From: Anaerolinea thermolimosa
Lineage (GTDB): Bacteria > Chloroflexota > Anaerolineae > Anaerolineales > Anaerolineaceae
Assembly (NCBI RefSeq): GCF_001050195.2
Contig: NZ_DF967965.1
Location: forward strand, 3,134,213-3,173,671
Direction of reading: 5' to 3'
Length of the DNA: 39,459 bases
In this document: positions 1 to 8,978 of the stretch, one piece after another
Layout of the letters: each line of letters starts with the position of its first letter
Numbering within the stretch: the first letter of the stretch is position 1
Notes under the pieces: model-generated
Database searches by the model: none
What the model saw: only the letters and a program-made list of their open reading frames with translations
Told to the model about the DNA's origin: nothing
Translations under genes and position numbers: made by a program

Positions 1-287
1 ATATGGACAGCGCTGCGGTCGTTCCTGCTGGCATTCCTTGACTTCTGGAAGTTTGAGTGTGACAATAGACATGGCAAGCTCCAAGGATATGGCTGTTGAG
101 ACACCTACCATATTACTCGGAGCTTGCTCTTTTTTCAAAAACCACCAGCTTTGGGACAGATACTACCCCCAAGAGTCAGAGCTTGCAACCCTTTTCTCCA
201 TACCCCCTGAATCCGGCCAACCTCTCCCGTCAGGCTCAGGCCAGGCTTTGCCTCCGGGTACGTTACCGTTCCTTAGAAGGTAAACGC
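1..287. other. Left-edge stretch without a convincing gene
   Basis: Two short overlapping plus-strand reading frames occur here, but neither has a ribosome binding site and neither resembles a known protein. No tRNA, terminator or repeat is visible. It may be intergenic sequence or the tail of something lying outside the window. Confidence 0.5.
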
Positions 288-803
288 TCACTGAGCCAGC
301 AGTGACACAATCAGCATGAAGCCGCCTCCGCACGCAATAAAGGCCGCCAGTCCAAGGAAGATGATCCCCAGAATAAGCAAGGCATTCCCTGCCTGCAGGC
401 GGGGCTGCAACACGGCCTCGGCCGGATTTTGCGGGTTGTAAAACACCCGCACCTCACCCCCTTCAGGATACCGGGCCACTTCTTGCTCCGCACTCCTGCG
501 GTTTCGAGAAGTGGCCACCGGCCCAACGGCCAGCCGGTCACCCCGATAAGAAACCCCGTTAACCGCATATTCATAGACAACCCTCGGAGCGTAAACCTCC
601 ACACTCTCTCCCTCCGAATCGATTTCGGTGTGACTGGTCACGTAGGCCTCCAGCACTTTTCCCATTACTGAAGGCCAGGCAGCGCTCTCCTGTGCCTTTT
701 GCTTTCCGCGGCGGTACGTTACCAGAACCCAAACCCCCACTGCCCCAAAAATCAGGGCCAGGCCACCCACACACAGGAACCCTAACCAGCTGACATTTCC
801 CAT
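288..803 (-). CDS. DUF3592-type membrane protein
   Basis: This 171-residue protein has a hydrophobic segment at about residues 5-27, a soluble middle and a second hydrophobic segment at about 143-167. The middle part is rich in beta-strand-like sequence. It contains a VVYEYAVNGVSYRGDRL stretch and a later RVFYNPQNPAEAVL stretch, which is the pattern typical of DUF3592 proteins. Their biochemical role is not established; they are membrane anchored with an exposed beta domain. The ATG at 803 is preceded by GGGAGG five bases upstream, which supports this start. A TATAAT box on the minus strand at 833-838 fits a promoter. The gene is divergent from the next plus-strand gene and appears to be transcribed alone. 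Confidence 0.75.
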   Translation of the reverse strand: MGNVSWLGFLCVGGLALIFGAVGVWVLVTYRRGKQKAQESAAWPSVMGKVLEAYVTSHTEIDSEGESVEVYAPRVVYEYAVNGVSYRGDRLAVGPVATSRNRRSAEQEVARYPEGGEVRVFYNPQNPAEAVLQPRLQAGNALLILGIIFLGLAAFIACGGGFMLIVSLLAQ

Positions 804-947
804 CGCTCCCTCCCCAAATCAGGTATGCCATTATTATATATCGTGGATCGATAATCCCATTTCCCGGAGCCGCCAAATTACCCCGTGTGAGGGAAAATCC
901 TGTACAATTGAAATTGCTATTTTTTTTTATCAAAGGAGTTCGTGGCT

Positions 948-1211
948 GTGGCCCCTGAAGATCTATTGCGCCTTCTTCTGTTGCTCACTGTGATTGGCAT
1001 GGCCACGCTGGCCCTTTTGTATTTACGTCAACGGCGCATGCCCCCCCTGGACGCCCTCGCCTGGGTGTTGCTGGCCGTCCTCCTCCCCATTCTGGGACCA
1101 ATTGTAGTCATTGCCATGCGCCCCGGCCGGCCTGCCTCTCGGGGCTTTCCTCGTCCTGCTCGAGTGGTTCCCGGCCAGCACTCCCGCAAAACGGCCAAAC
1201 ACCCATTTTAA
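948..1211 (+). CDS. Small PLDc_N-like membrane protein
   Basis: This protein of about 87 residues has two hydrophobic helices separated by a short polar turn. The turn is followed by PPLDALAWVLLAVLLPILGP, which matches the cardiolipin synthase N-terminal (PLDc_N) pattern found in many small stand-alone proteins. No HKD catalytic motif is present, so it is only the membrane part. A GTG at 942 is also in frame, but AAAGGAG ends at 938, only three bases before it. The GTG at 948 has a normal nine-base spacing and is preferred. A TACAAT box at 903-908 could be the -10 element. The role is unknown; membrane localisation is the only firm inference. Confidence 0.65.
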   Translation: MAPEDLLRLLLLLTVIGMATLALLYLRQRRMPPLDALAWVLLAVLLPILGPIVVIAMRPGRPASRGFPRPARVVPGQHSRKTAKHPF

Positions 1212-1286
1212 CGATGACCAAAAAATGTATAATGAAAAAGTAAGGATTTCTCACCTTACCACTGCTATTTCTTTCAGGAGGAGCCC

Positions 1287-1787
1287 ATGCGGCAAGACCG
1301 TTTCCTGATCGGTATTCTGACCGGTATTGGGGTGCTGGTGGTGCTTGCGCTGGCGGTTTACTTTTTTCGCCGTAGCGGGCTTGACTACGTTCCCGAAGAT
1401 ACTCCCCGGGGGGTGGTGCAAAACTACATCGTCGCCTTGCAACGCCATGATTATGAACGCGCTTACCGTTACCTCGGGAGTTTCCAGAATCGGCCCGACC
1501 TGGCCGGTTTTCGCAACGCCTTTCTCAGTTATTTAGATCGCGAAGTGGCCCTGACCGGGATTGAGATCGGTGAGGTCAGTCTTTCCGCCGACGGCTCCAG
1601 TGCCCGAGTGTATCTGACGGTGCTGCGCGGCGGGCGCGGGCCGTTCGATCAGGGGTATCGCGAAAATTACACCGCCGAGCTGGCTCAGGAAGACGGACAA
1701 TGGAAGCTTCAGAACATGCCTTACCCCTTCTGGAGCTACGACTGGGTTCAGCCGCTTCCCGCTGAGCCGGTTAAGCCTTCTCCGTAA
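1287..1787 (+). CDS. Membrane-anchored NTF2-like (DUF4878-like) protein
   Basis: The 166-residue product has an N-terminal transmembrane helix at about residues 7-27 and then a soluble domain. The soluble part begins with TPRGVVQNYIVALQRHDYERAYRYL, written here only as a landmark at about residues 40-63. That helix pattern is typical of DUF4878 or other NTF2-like domains attached to signal anchors. Such domains are non-enzymatic in most known cases and their ligand is unknown here. CAGGAGGAG lies just before the ATG and supports the start. A TATAAT box at 1228-1233 is a likely promoter element. The next gene starts 10 bases after its stop, so the two are probably co-transcribed. The family assignment rests on pattern alone. 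Confidence 0.6.
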   Translation: MRQDRFLIGILTGIGVLVVLALAVYFFRRSGLDYVPEDTPRGVVQNYIVALQRHDYERAYRYLGSFQNRPDLAGFRNAFLSYLDREVALTGIEIGEVSLSADGSSARVYLTVLRGGRGPFDQGYRENYTAELAQEDGQWKLQNMPYPFWSYDWVQPLPAEPVKPSP

Positions 1788-1797
1788 ACCAATCCGT

Positions 1798-3720
1798 ATG
1801 CGAACCGTCAGACGTCTATACTTTTATCTGCTGGCTCTGATCGGCTCTCAGGCCATCATCTGGGGAGCGGTGAACCTGTTGCGCACCGTGATCGCCGGGA
1901 GGTTTTCGGGGACGGTCGGAACCCTGGCAAACGGCCTTTCTCTGGTGCTGGTTGGGGTGCCGGTCTTCCTGTTGCACTGGCTGACTGCCCAGCGTGAGGC
2001 TCAACAGGACGACGAAGAACGCGCCAGCCGCATCCGCGCTATCTTCCTTCATGCTGTGCGGGTATGGACGCTCATTCCCATCCTCTACGCCGCCCTGGCA
2101 TTGCTGAACCGCTTTCTGGTCAGCGTGATGGGCCTGAGCGAAAGCGGAGCCTTTTTCGGCGCAGGGCAAACCTCGTCTGACAATCTGATTGCCATAGCCA
2201 TCAACCTGGCAGCCTATCAATATTTCACCCATGTTCTCTCCAGAGACTGGCGAGAGGCCCCCGCAGGGCACTTCCTGGCAGAAACGCGCCGGCTTTATCG
2301 TTACCTGTGGGTGCTCTTCGGGTTAACCCTGACCATATTCGGGGTGCAGGGCACGCTAAGTTACCTTTTGAGCCTTCTTCAGGGGGTGGCCGCCGCTTCG
2401 GGTTACCGGCTGGCCACCAGCCTGTCACTCCTTCTGGTGGGAACTCCCGTCTGGGGAACCAGCTGGTGGCTGGTGCAGGAAAGCCTGGACGACCATACCG
2501 AGCGCGAATCGATCTTGCGCCTGGTGGTGCTCTACCTGATTTGCCTGGCGGGGGTGGTAGGTGTGTTATCTGCCGGCGGGCGAACTCTTTCGGGGATTTT
2601 CGGGGTATGGCTTGGCCGTCCTCAATCTCTGCCCGAATTCCTCTTCGAAACCGGCCCGGCACTCTCTGCCCTGGTTCCGCTGGCAGTCATGTGGGCCTAT
2701 TATGGACGGATTCTTGAAAGGGAAATGACAACCCTGGCCTCCGCACCCCGGCGCGCCGGAGTGCGCCGATTATACCGCTCCTTCCTTGCGGCGCTGGGGC
2801 TGGCTACCCTTTTCATGGCGCTGTTTACCCTCCTCGGCTATCTGGTTGACGGCCTGTTAACCCGGAATGGGGTGATTCCGGTATGGGGAAAACTGAACAC
2901 CGGCCTCGCCACCCTGGCCGTCGGGCTGCCCCTCTGGCTGGCCACTTGGCTACCCCTCCAGACCGAGGCCAGCGCCGCCAGTGAAAGCGGTGAGCGTGCC
3001 CGGCGTTCGGTGGTGCGCCGCGCCTACCTGTACCTGTTCATTTTCCTCTTCGTGGTCGGACTGATGGTCGCCGCAGGTGATCTCTTCTACAACCTTATTA
3101 CCCACTTTCTGGGCTCACCGGTGAATGGAATTGGCGCCCTGGCGGTCAAGCGCGTGCTTTTTGCCGCGGCGCTGGCAGTTTTCCTGGTTTATCATCTGCG
3201 TGTGTTGCGCGCGGATGCACGTGCCGCCCAGCAGGCGCAAAGCAGAACCCATGCGGCTTTCCCCATCCTGCTCATCGTGCTCGATGAAATGCCCCTCGCC
3301 GAAGAAATGGTGCGTGCGCTGCACCGGCAAACTCCCCGTCTGCCCGTCGCGGTGCATTCTCTGGAACGCGGCGCGCCCGACGATACAATGCTCTCGGCTA
3401 AACTGGTCGTTCTTCCGTCACGGCTGGCCCTGGAACCCCCGGAAGTGCTGCGCCTGTGGTTGAGTGCATATCGCGGCCAGCGGCTGGTAGTTCCTCAGCC
3501 CCTTGAAGGGTGGACATGGCCCGGGGCGGCCACACGCTCGCTCAGAGAACTGGCGGAAGAAGCCGTCGGAGCGATCCGACAAATGGCCGAAGGCGATCTT
3601 CCCCGCGCAGGGTTACCCTCCAATCCCTGGGCAATCGCAGGGTATGTGCTGGGTGGGTTATTCGCCATTCAACTGCTGATTGGCCTGTTTGCTTTGCTGG
3701 TGAGCAGTCTGTTTGGCTAA
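1798..3720 (+). CDS. Repeat-containing DUF5671-type integral membrane protein
   Basis: This 640-residue membrane protein is built from related modules. Each opens with an RR-[LA]-Y-x-[YS] motif followed by two to four hydrophobic helices. Copies begin near residues 5, 164, 322 and 406. Several modules end in a short Pro-rich G-x-P-x-W/L helix and then W-x-x-Q. This resembles DUF5671, a family seen mainly in Chloroflexi and of unknown function. A soluble region at about residues 475-605 follows, then one last helix near the C-terminus. The start lacks a clear Shine-Dalgarno sequence and lies 10 bases after the preceding stop, suggesting translational coupling. Its last 88 codons are duplicated downstream. 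Confidence is high that it is a gene and moderate for the family. Confidence 0.75.
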   Translation: MRTVRRLYFYLLALIGSQAIIWGAVNLLRTVIAGRFSGTVGTLANGLSLVLVGVPVFLLHWLTAQREAQQDDEERASRIRAIFLHAVRVWTLIPILYAALALLNRFLVSVMGLSESGAFFGAGQTSSDNLIAIAINLAAYQYFTHVLSRDWREAPAGHFLAETRRLYRYLWVLFGLTLTIFGVQGTLSYLLSLLQGVAAASGYRLATSLSLLLVGTPVWGTSWWLVQESLDDHTERESILRLVVLYLICLAGVVGVLSAGGRTLSGIFGVWLGRPQSLPEFLFETGPALSALVPLAVMWAYYGRILEREMTTLASAPRRAGVRRLYRSFLAALGLATLFMALFTLLGYLVDGLLTRNGVIPVWGKLNTGLATLAVGLPLWLATWLPLQTEASAASESGERARRSVVRRAYLYLFIFLFVVGLMVAAGDLFYNLITHFLGSPVNGIGALAVKRVLFAAALAVFLVYHLRVLRADARAAQQAQSRTHAAFPILLIVLDEMPLAEEMVRALHRQTPRLPVAVHSLERGAPDDTMLSAKLVVLPSRLALEPPEVLRLWLSAYRGQRLVVPQPLEGWTWPGAATRSLRELAEEAVGAIRQMAEGDLPRAGLPSNPWAIAGYVLGGLFAIQLLIGLFALLVSSLFG

Positions 3721-3736
3721 CAAGGTTGCGTGTTCG

Positions 3737-3745
3737 TGGTATAAT
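3737..3745 (+). promoter_or_regulatory. Extended -10 promoter of tRNA-Ser copy 1
   Basis: TGGTATAAT is a consensus extended -10 element. It lies 35 bases upstream of the mature tRNA 5' end. No good -35 hexamer is found at 16-18 bp, which is common with extended -10 promoters. Confidence 0.65.
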
Positions 3746-3780
3746 CGCGTTCGCCAATTGAATTACATCATCCGATTGAT

Positions 3781-4038
<258 letters not shown>

Positions 4039-4303
4039 GTGGTTGAGTGCATATCGCGGCCAGCGGCTGGTAGTTCCTCAGCCCCTTGAAGGGTGGACAT
4101 GGCCCGGGGCGGCCACACGCTCGCTCAGAGAACTGGCGGAAGAAGCCGTCGGAGCGATCCGACAAATGGCCGAAGGCGATCTTCCCCGCGCAGGGTTACC
4201 CTCCAATCCCTGGGCAATCGCAGGGTATGTGCTGGGTGGGTTATTCGCCATTCAACTGCTGATTGGCCTGTTTGCTTTGCTGGTGAGCAGTCTGTTTGGC
4301 TAA
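4039..4303 (+). pseudogene. 3' fragment of DUF5671-type gene
   Basis: The last 88 codons of the upstream membrane protein are repeated here, beginning around the LSAYRGQRLV segment and ending with the same stop. The fragment has the C-terminal part of the soluble region and the last transmembrane helix. It lacks its native start. An in-frame ATG within the adjoining repeat unit at 4031 makes a short open frame of 90 codons, but no ribosome binding site precedes it. It is best read as a by-product of the duplication. Confidence 0.85.
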
Positions 4304-4319
4304 CAAGGTTGCGTGTTCG

Positions 4320-4328
4320 TGGTATAAT
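4320..4328 (+). promoter_or_regulatory. Extended -10 promoter of tRNA-Ser copy 2
   Basis: An identical copy of the TGGTATAAT element stands before the second tRNA-Ser, so both tRNA copies should be transcribed if the duplication is real. Confidence 0.6.
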
Positions 4329-4363
4329 CGCGTTCGCCAATTGAATTACATCATCCGATTGAT

Positions 4364-4881
<518 letters not shown>

Positions 4882-4952
4882 CCCTGGTTGTTAAAAGCCT
4901 GCTCCACCACCCCTCTGCGAGTTGCTCATCATCCGGGCATGGCTTTTGCCAT

Positions 4953-4988
4953 AAAAAAGATCAGGGAATGCCCTGAAGCATTCCCTGA
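4953..4988 (-). terminator. Intrinsic terminator after nadE
   Basis: On the minus strand, TCAGGGAATGC and GCATTCCCTGA form a perfect 11-bp stem with a six-base loop. Two bases later a run of six T follows. It lies 28 bases past the nadE stop and ends the minus-strand operon. Confidence 0.9.
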
Positions 4989-5015
4989 GACATTCATTGC
5001 TTACAGCCTTCCCGG

Positions 5016-5846
5016 TTACGTACCCCAGTCTCGCAGGTATAAAAAATCGTAACCTATGGTGCGATGAGAGAGCTTGGCGATGGGCGGCAACACCCGCTTG
5101 AATTGATTGCGCCGCACCCGCTCCACCACTGCGCGCACAAAGGCGGGGTCAAAACCGGCCTCGATACATTCTTCGGGGGTATAACGCTCATCCACCATCA
5201 GGTAAAGCAGCCGATCCACTTCGGCATAGGTGTACCCCAGCTCCCCTTCATCGGTTTGCCCCACCCACAGATCGGCAGAGGGAGGTTTCTCGATGATGAC
5301 CGCGGGCACCCCCACTGCACGCGCCAGCTGCCGCACCTGCGTTTTATACAGATCACCGATGGGGTTAATGGCGCAGGCCGAATCTCCGTAAAGGGTGGTG
5401 TAGCCCAACAAAATTTCGGTTTTGTTGCCCGTTCCCACCGCCAGCCCATGGAATGCCGCCGATTGGTCATAAAGCACGATCATCCGCGCGCGCGCCATAA
5501 TGTTTCCCTTCCGCAGAGCATCCATATCAGGGAAACGCTCAATAAGCGGGTCAACCATCGGGGTGATCTCCACGGTAAGGCTGTGCACCCCCGTAGCCTC
5601 GATGACCATCCGGGCGTGTTCGAGCGATTCGGGCGAAGAGGTGCGGTAGGGCAAACGAATGGCCAGCACATTCTCCGGCCCCAGGGCTTCAGCCGCCAGA
5701 AAGCAGGACAGCGCCGAATCGATCCCGCCCGAAAGGTTGATCACGGCGCGCGAAAAGCCCATCCGGGTAATTTCACTGCGGATAAAACCGGTCAGAATGC
5801 GCCGGGCCAGCTCGGTATTGATGGAGAGATCAGGTGAAGGGTTCAC
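5016..5846 (-). CDS. nadE: NAD+ synthetase subunit (synthetase domain only)
   Basis: This enzyme adenylates nicotinate adenine dinucleotide with ATP and replaces the adenylate with ammonia to give NAD+. About 276 residues contain the PP-loop SGGIDSA near residue 39, the [11 protein letters not shown] segment near 139, and a [19 protein letters not shown] segment that is highly typical of NadE. Its length matches ammonia-dependent NadE, with no glutaminase domain fused. The gene directly upstream encodes a NadE-type glutaminase, so ammonia probably comes from glutamine through a two-subunit complex. An in-frame GTG at 5852 would overlap the upstream stop, but GGGAGG covers that codon. The GTG at 5846, five bases after GGAGG, is preferred. 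Confidence 0.92.
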   Translation of the reverse strand: MNPSPDLSINTELARRILTGFIRSEITRMGFSRAVINLSGGIDSALSCFLAAEALGPENVLAIRLPYRTSSPESLEHARMVIEATGVHSLTVEITPMVDPLIERFPDMDALRKGNIMARARMIVLYDQSAAFHGLAVGTGNKTEILLGYTTLYGDSACAINPIGDLYKTQVRQLARAVGVPAVIIEKPPSADLWVGQTDEGELGYTYAEVDRLLYLMVDERYTPEECIEAGFDPAFVRAVVERVRRNQFKRVLPPIAKLSHRTIGYDFLYLRDWGT

Positions 5847-5848
5847 AC

Positions 5849-6718
5849 TCACCTCCCTGAATTGCGCGATCGATCGCTGAGAATGCGGTTTAACTCGCGC
5901 TGCACCAGAGCCGTACGCTCATCCCGCAACAGAGGCAGACGGCTGCGGGTGCGATGGAGCTGGTTAAGGTCGAGTTCCACCAGGGTAAGCGCTTCTTCAA
6001 ACGCCGGGCCTTCCACAAGCAAATCGCCATTCGGGTCAAATGCCGCCGCCGAACCCCAGAAATTAAGACCATCCTCAAAGCCCACGCGGTTCGTATGCAC
6101 CACGAAGCTGGTATACAGGCTGGCGTAAGCCCGCAGGATGTGGTTAACCCAGCGCGCCGAAGCCAGTTCGGGCCGCTCACTCAGGCCGCGCCCCGGGCTG
6201 GCTGACATAAACAGAAACACATCCGCTCCATCCAGCCACAACAGATAGGGCGGTGAGGCATGCCAGAAGTCCTCACAGATTAACATGCCCACGCGCCCGT
6301 AAGGGGTATCAAAGGCCTGCACCGTATCTCCCCAGGCAAAGAAGCGCCCTTCATCGAACAGGCCGTAAGTAGGCAAATACACCTTCCGATGCACGTGCAG
6401 CACCTGCCCGCGCGAAAGATAAGCCGCGGAAATATAAAAACGGTTGCGCACGTCTTCTTCCACAAAACTCACCACCACATCCAGCTTCTGGCTGGCCGCC
6501 AGCAACGGCTGGAAGACCGGATCATCTCCGCGCGGCTTGCAGGCCACCGCGGGAGTCAGATCCTGCAATACGTAGCCGGTCAATGACAATTCCGGGAAGA
6601 CTACCAGATCGGCCCCACGGGCATGAGCCTCCTGGATAAGGGCCAAATGCTTCTCCAGATTGCGCTGGAGGTTGCCTAAAACAGTATTGATTTGAGCCAG
6701 GGCAACAGTTAATTTCAT
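5849..6718 (-). CDS. NadE-type glutaminase subunit (carbon-nitrogen hydrolase)
   Basis: This 289-residue nitrilase-superfamily protein is predicted to release ammonia from glutamine. The catalytic triad is visible: Glu43 in FPELSLTGY, Lys112 in RKVYLPTYG and Cys148 in LICEDFW. The [13 protein letters not shown] segment right after the lysine matches the glutaminase domain of glutamine-dependent NAD+ synthetases more closely than other nitrilases. In most bacteria this domain is fused to the synthetase. Here it ends next to the start of a separate synthetase gene, so the enzyme appears split. It follows the Lgt-like gene by 12 bases in the same operon. The Shine-Dalgarno sequence is weak (GAGG close to the ATG). 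An independent amidase role is the main alternative. Confidence 0.88.
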   Translation of the reverse strand: MKLTVALAQINTVLGNLQRNLEKHLALIQEAHARGADLVVFPELSLTGYVLQDLTPAVACKPRGDDPVFQPLLAASQKLDVVVSFVEEDVRNRFYISAAYLSRGQVLHVHRKVYLPTYGLFDEGRFFAWGDTVQAFDTPYGRVGMLICEDFWHASPPYLLWLDGADVFLFMSASPGRGLSERPELASARWVNHILRAYASLYTSFVVHTNRVGFEDGLNFWGSAAAFDPNGDLLVEGPAFEEALTLVELDLNQLHRTRSRLPLLRDERTALVQRELNRILSDRSRNSGR

Positions 6719-6730
6719 ACCCTCGGAGAA

Positions 6731-7444
6731 TCATCCTTTCGGTTTCTGACGCGCAACCAGATTCAACCATGCAAAGAGACCAAAAAAGGGCACCAGTAAG
6801 ACAAGGTAAACCCAGGTATCCAGACGCACGCCCCGCCACAATTGCATGGGATCAGCCCGCAGGAAAGACGCCACCAGGCTCACCAGCACCAGCCACGACA
6901 TCGCCAGGCTGGAAAGCCACCCCGAAGGCCGGGGAAGCGGGACGAGCGTCTCCATCAGATAATAAAAAACAGCCAGTGCCACTGCCGCCCCCAGTTGAAC
7001 CGGAACACGCGCTGCAACCTGGCCGCTCAAATCGGGCGACTGCACCGCCCACCAGGTGCCCGTGGGGAGCTCAGCCCCGTAGGCCGCACCGATCAGCCAG
7101 CAACCCAGCCAGGTTGCCACCGAAACCGGCGGAATAAGCGGGTAAAGCCAGTCGGCCAGGCGCAGTACTTGCACCTTCTCAATTGCCGCCGCCAGCCACA
7201 ACCCCAGCGACGCCCCCACAATTGCCCCCGGCGCCGAAAGACCCCCACGCCAGATCTGCAAGACTTCCACCGGGTGAGCACTGAAGTAAGTCAGCTCGAA
7301 GAGCGCGTAACCCAGCCGCGCTCCCACCAAACTGACTGCCAGCACGATCAACGCGGCATCCAGCCATTGCCCTGAACGCTGCCGGCTGACCCGGAACAGC
7401 CCCAGGGCAGCACCCAGCCCAACTGCAATCGCAAAAGCGCTCAC
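6731..7444 (-). CDS. Diverged Lgt-like membrane protein
   Basis: A polytopic membrane protein of about 237 residues resembles prolipoprotein diacylglyceryl transferase. It keeps GARLGYALFE, the HPVEVLQIWRGGLS loop and a small-residue-rich helix before a Tyr-Gly. Known Lgt enzymes have His in GGxSxHG and an R-x-x-N segment before the ELxG motif. Here these read GGLSAPGA and WLGCWLIGAAYG, so His, Arg, Asn and Glu are all missing. Transfer of diacylglycerol to lipoproteins is therefore doubtful. An ATG at 7480 lies inside a TATGAT -10 box. The GTG at 7444, with GGGGG five bases upstream, is a better start. It is the first gene of the glutaminase-nadE operon. Confidence 0.7.
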   Translation of the reverse strand: MSAFAIAVGLGAALGLFRVSRQRSGQWLDAALIVLAVSLVGARLGYALFELTYFSAHPVEVLQIWRGGLSAPGAIVGASLGLWLAAAIEKVQVLRLADWLYPLIPPVSVATWLGCWLIGAAYGAELPTGTWWAVQSPDLSGQVAARVPVQLGAAVALAVFYYLMETLVPLPRPSGWLSSLAMSWLVLVSLVASFLRADPMQLWRGVRLDTWVYLVLLVPFFGLFAWLNLVARQKPKG

Positions 7445-7475
7445 TTCAACCCCCGAACATCTGAAGGATACGCGT

Positions 7476-7484
7476 ATCATACCA
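7476..7484 (-). promoter_or_regulatory. Extended -10 promoter of the Lgt-like/nadE operon
   Basis: On the minus strand TGGTATGAT is a good extended -10 element. It places the transcript start near 7469, about 25 bases before the preferred GTG start at 7444, and rules out the upstream ATG embedded in the box. Confidence 0.55.
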
Positions 7485-7511
7485 TAAATACGCCAGAGCC
7501 TTATTCGCCTT

Positions 7512-7546
7512 AAAACAAAACGTTGAGCCCTGAAAGCCGCTCAACG
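7512..7546 (-). terminator. Intrinsic terminator of the DUF711 transcript
   Basis: On the minus strand the 8-bp stem CGTTGAGC/GCTCAACG with a 10-base loop is followed at once by TTTTGTTTT. It lies about 160 bases beyond the DUF711 stop and upstream of the Lgt-like promoter, so it separates the two operons. Confidence 0.85.
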
Positions 7547-7560
7547 TCTGTTTAAGTTTT

Positions 7561-7589
7561 GACTGCCGGGGACGCCGACCCCGGCAGTC
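7561..7589. other. Perfect 11-bp hairpin in the DUF711 3' region
   Basis: GACTGCCGGGG and CCCCGGCAGTC pair perfectly around a seven-base loop. Neither side has a T tract of terminator length, so it is not a classical terminator. It sits between the DUF711 stop and the real terminator, and may protect the 3' end of the mRNA or be part of a small RNA. Confidence 0.6.
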
Positions 7590-7702
7590 ATTGAAAGGAG
7601 GAGAAGAAGAGAAGTCGCCCTTGCACACTATATTACCAGAGTCTAACCAGATATACTTGACGAAAAACCTACGATTTCCCTACGCTCCGCTTACGATTCG
7701 CC

Positions 7703-8926
7703 CTAAAACGAGCCGCGCGGGAGAATCGAAACCGTCTCTTCTCCGGTCAGCAAACCCTGCAACGCATCCGCCGAGAGGGCCATCACCCGTCCCCGCGCAA
7801 AATATTCGAAATCGAAAACCACTTCATCTCCAGCCTGCCTTCCGGGGATGGGCATCAGCCGGGCAATGAGCGGCTTGTTAAGCCGCAGGGCCATGGAGGC
7901 CACATCGAGCAAAACCCCCATTAACTGCTCGGTGCTGACATCTCCGGGTAAGGGCACAGTATCAAGCCCCGCACCGCACATCGTGGCATAAAGTAGCAGA
8001 TCTTTCACCGTCAGCGTCCCTTCTGAAGACCGCCTGGCCAGGACAGAATCCTCCAGTACCGGCAGCATCAACCCATTGAAGCCCGTGTGCAGCCAGCGCC
8101 CCCGGTCAAGGGTATCTGCAAGGAAAGCCGCTGCCGCCACCGATCCGTGCCTCCCCAGTGCGGGCAGGCCAAGCGCCTCCAGAGCCGCCCCCAGTGAACA
8201 CCAGTCAGCCGGGAAGGGTGCCAGAGAAAAATCGATCCCTTTAAAATCCACATTGTATTTCTGACTCAGGTGCACAGCCCGGCTGGTAAGCGACGTGGCG
8301 GCATCTTCCAGTGCGGTGAGCAGCCTCTGCCGGGCATCTGCCAGGCTGGTGGCCCGCCGCAGAGCCACAACAGCCAGGTCAGCCGATTCCACCGCCAGCG
8401 CAAAAGCCGGGCGCTCACCGGCATGGTACGCCCCCGGAAGAAACGGCCCGTGCGGCGCAAGGTTGGCCAGCGCTCCAAAGCGCAGATTGGCGAATCCATC
8501 GGGGCTCAGGCGAGCCGCCTGATGAATAATCCGGGCGCAGGCGCGCACCGCCGGTAAGGAAAGACCATCGCGCAGGCTGGCCATCTGCCCACCCAGGAAC
8601 ACCGCCTCGGTGGCTTCAAGAATCGGGATCACCAGGTCAAAGCTGGCCGGGAAGGCGGGCAGCGCCGGACCCAGCGAAAGATAGTCGAAACCTCGCTGGC
8701 GGGCATCCGCCTCCAGGGTTTGCGCCAGCCGAACCGCACTGGCCACTTCTTCGGTAGGATAAAGCAGTGGAAAGGGCACACTGGCAAGGCGGGTGGTCTG
8801 CACCTCGATCCCGGCCTGATCGAAAAGACGGCGCCCTTCTCCGGCCAGTTGAGAAAGCGTATCGAGCGCAGAATACGAATACGGTGAGCGTGGATCAAAG
8901 AAACAGGTGATCGAACGAATTTTCAT
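7703..8926 (-). CDS. DUF711 (UPF0210-like) family protein
   Basis: This 407-residue soluble protein begins MKIRSITCFFDP and matches the DUF711 family. Landmarks are a KYNVDFKGIDFSLAPFP segment near the middle, GFNGLMLPVLEDSVLA and a later VKDLLLYATMCGAGLDTVPLPGD-like loop, cited only as position markers at about residues 280-330. The family has known structures, but its reaction is unproven. AAAGGAT lies six bases before the ATG. It follows the SpoU-type methyltransferase by 52 bases on the same strand and is probably co-transcribed. Its first 49 codons occur again at 10294-10440 because of the 1514-bp duplication; this copy is the intact one. Confidence 0.85.
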   Translation of the reverse strand: MKIRSITCFFDPRSPYSYSALDTLSQLAGEGRRLFDQAGIEVQTTRLASVPFPLLYPTEEVASAVRLAQTLEADARQRGFDYLSLGPALPAFPASFDLVIPILEATEAVFLGGQMASLRDGLSLPAVRACARIIHQAARLSPDGFANLRFGALANLAPHGPFLPGAYHAGERPAFALAVESADLAVVALRRATSLADARQRLLTALEDAATSLTSRAVHLSQKYNVDFKGIDFSLAPFPADWCSLGAALEALGLPALGRHGSVAAAAFLADTLDRGRWLHTGFNGLMLPVLEDSVLARRSSEGTLTVKDLLLYATMCGAGLDTVPLPGDVSTEQLMGVLLDVASMALRLNKPLIARLMPIPGRQAGDEVVFDFEYFARGRVMALSADALQGLLTGEETVSILPRGSF

Positions 8927-8978
8927 GGGTAGATCCTTTCAACAAATACAGCCAGAAACCCCTCCCGCGTTGGAGAGC

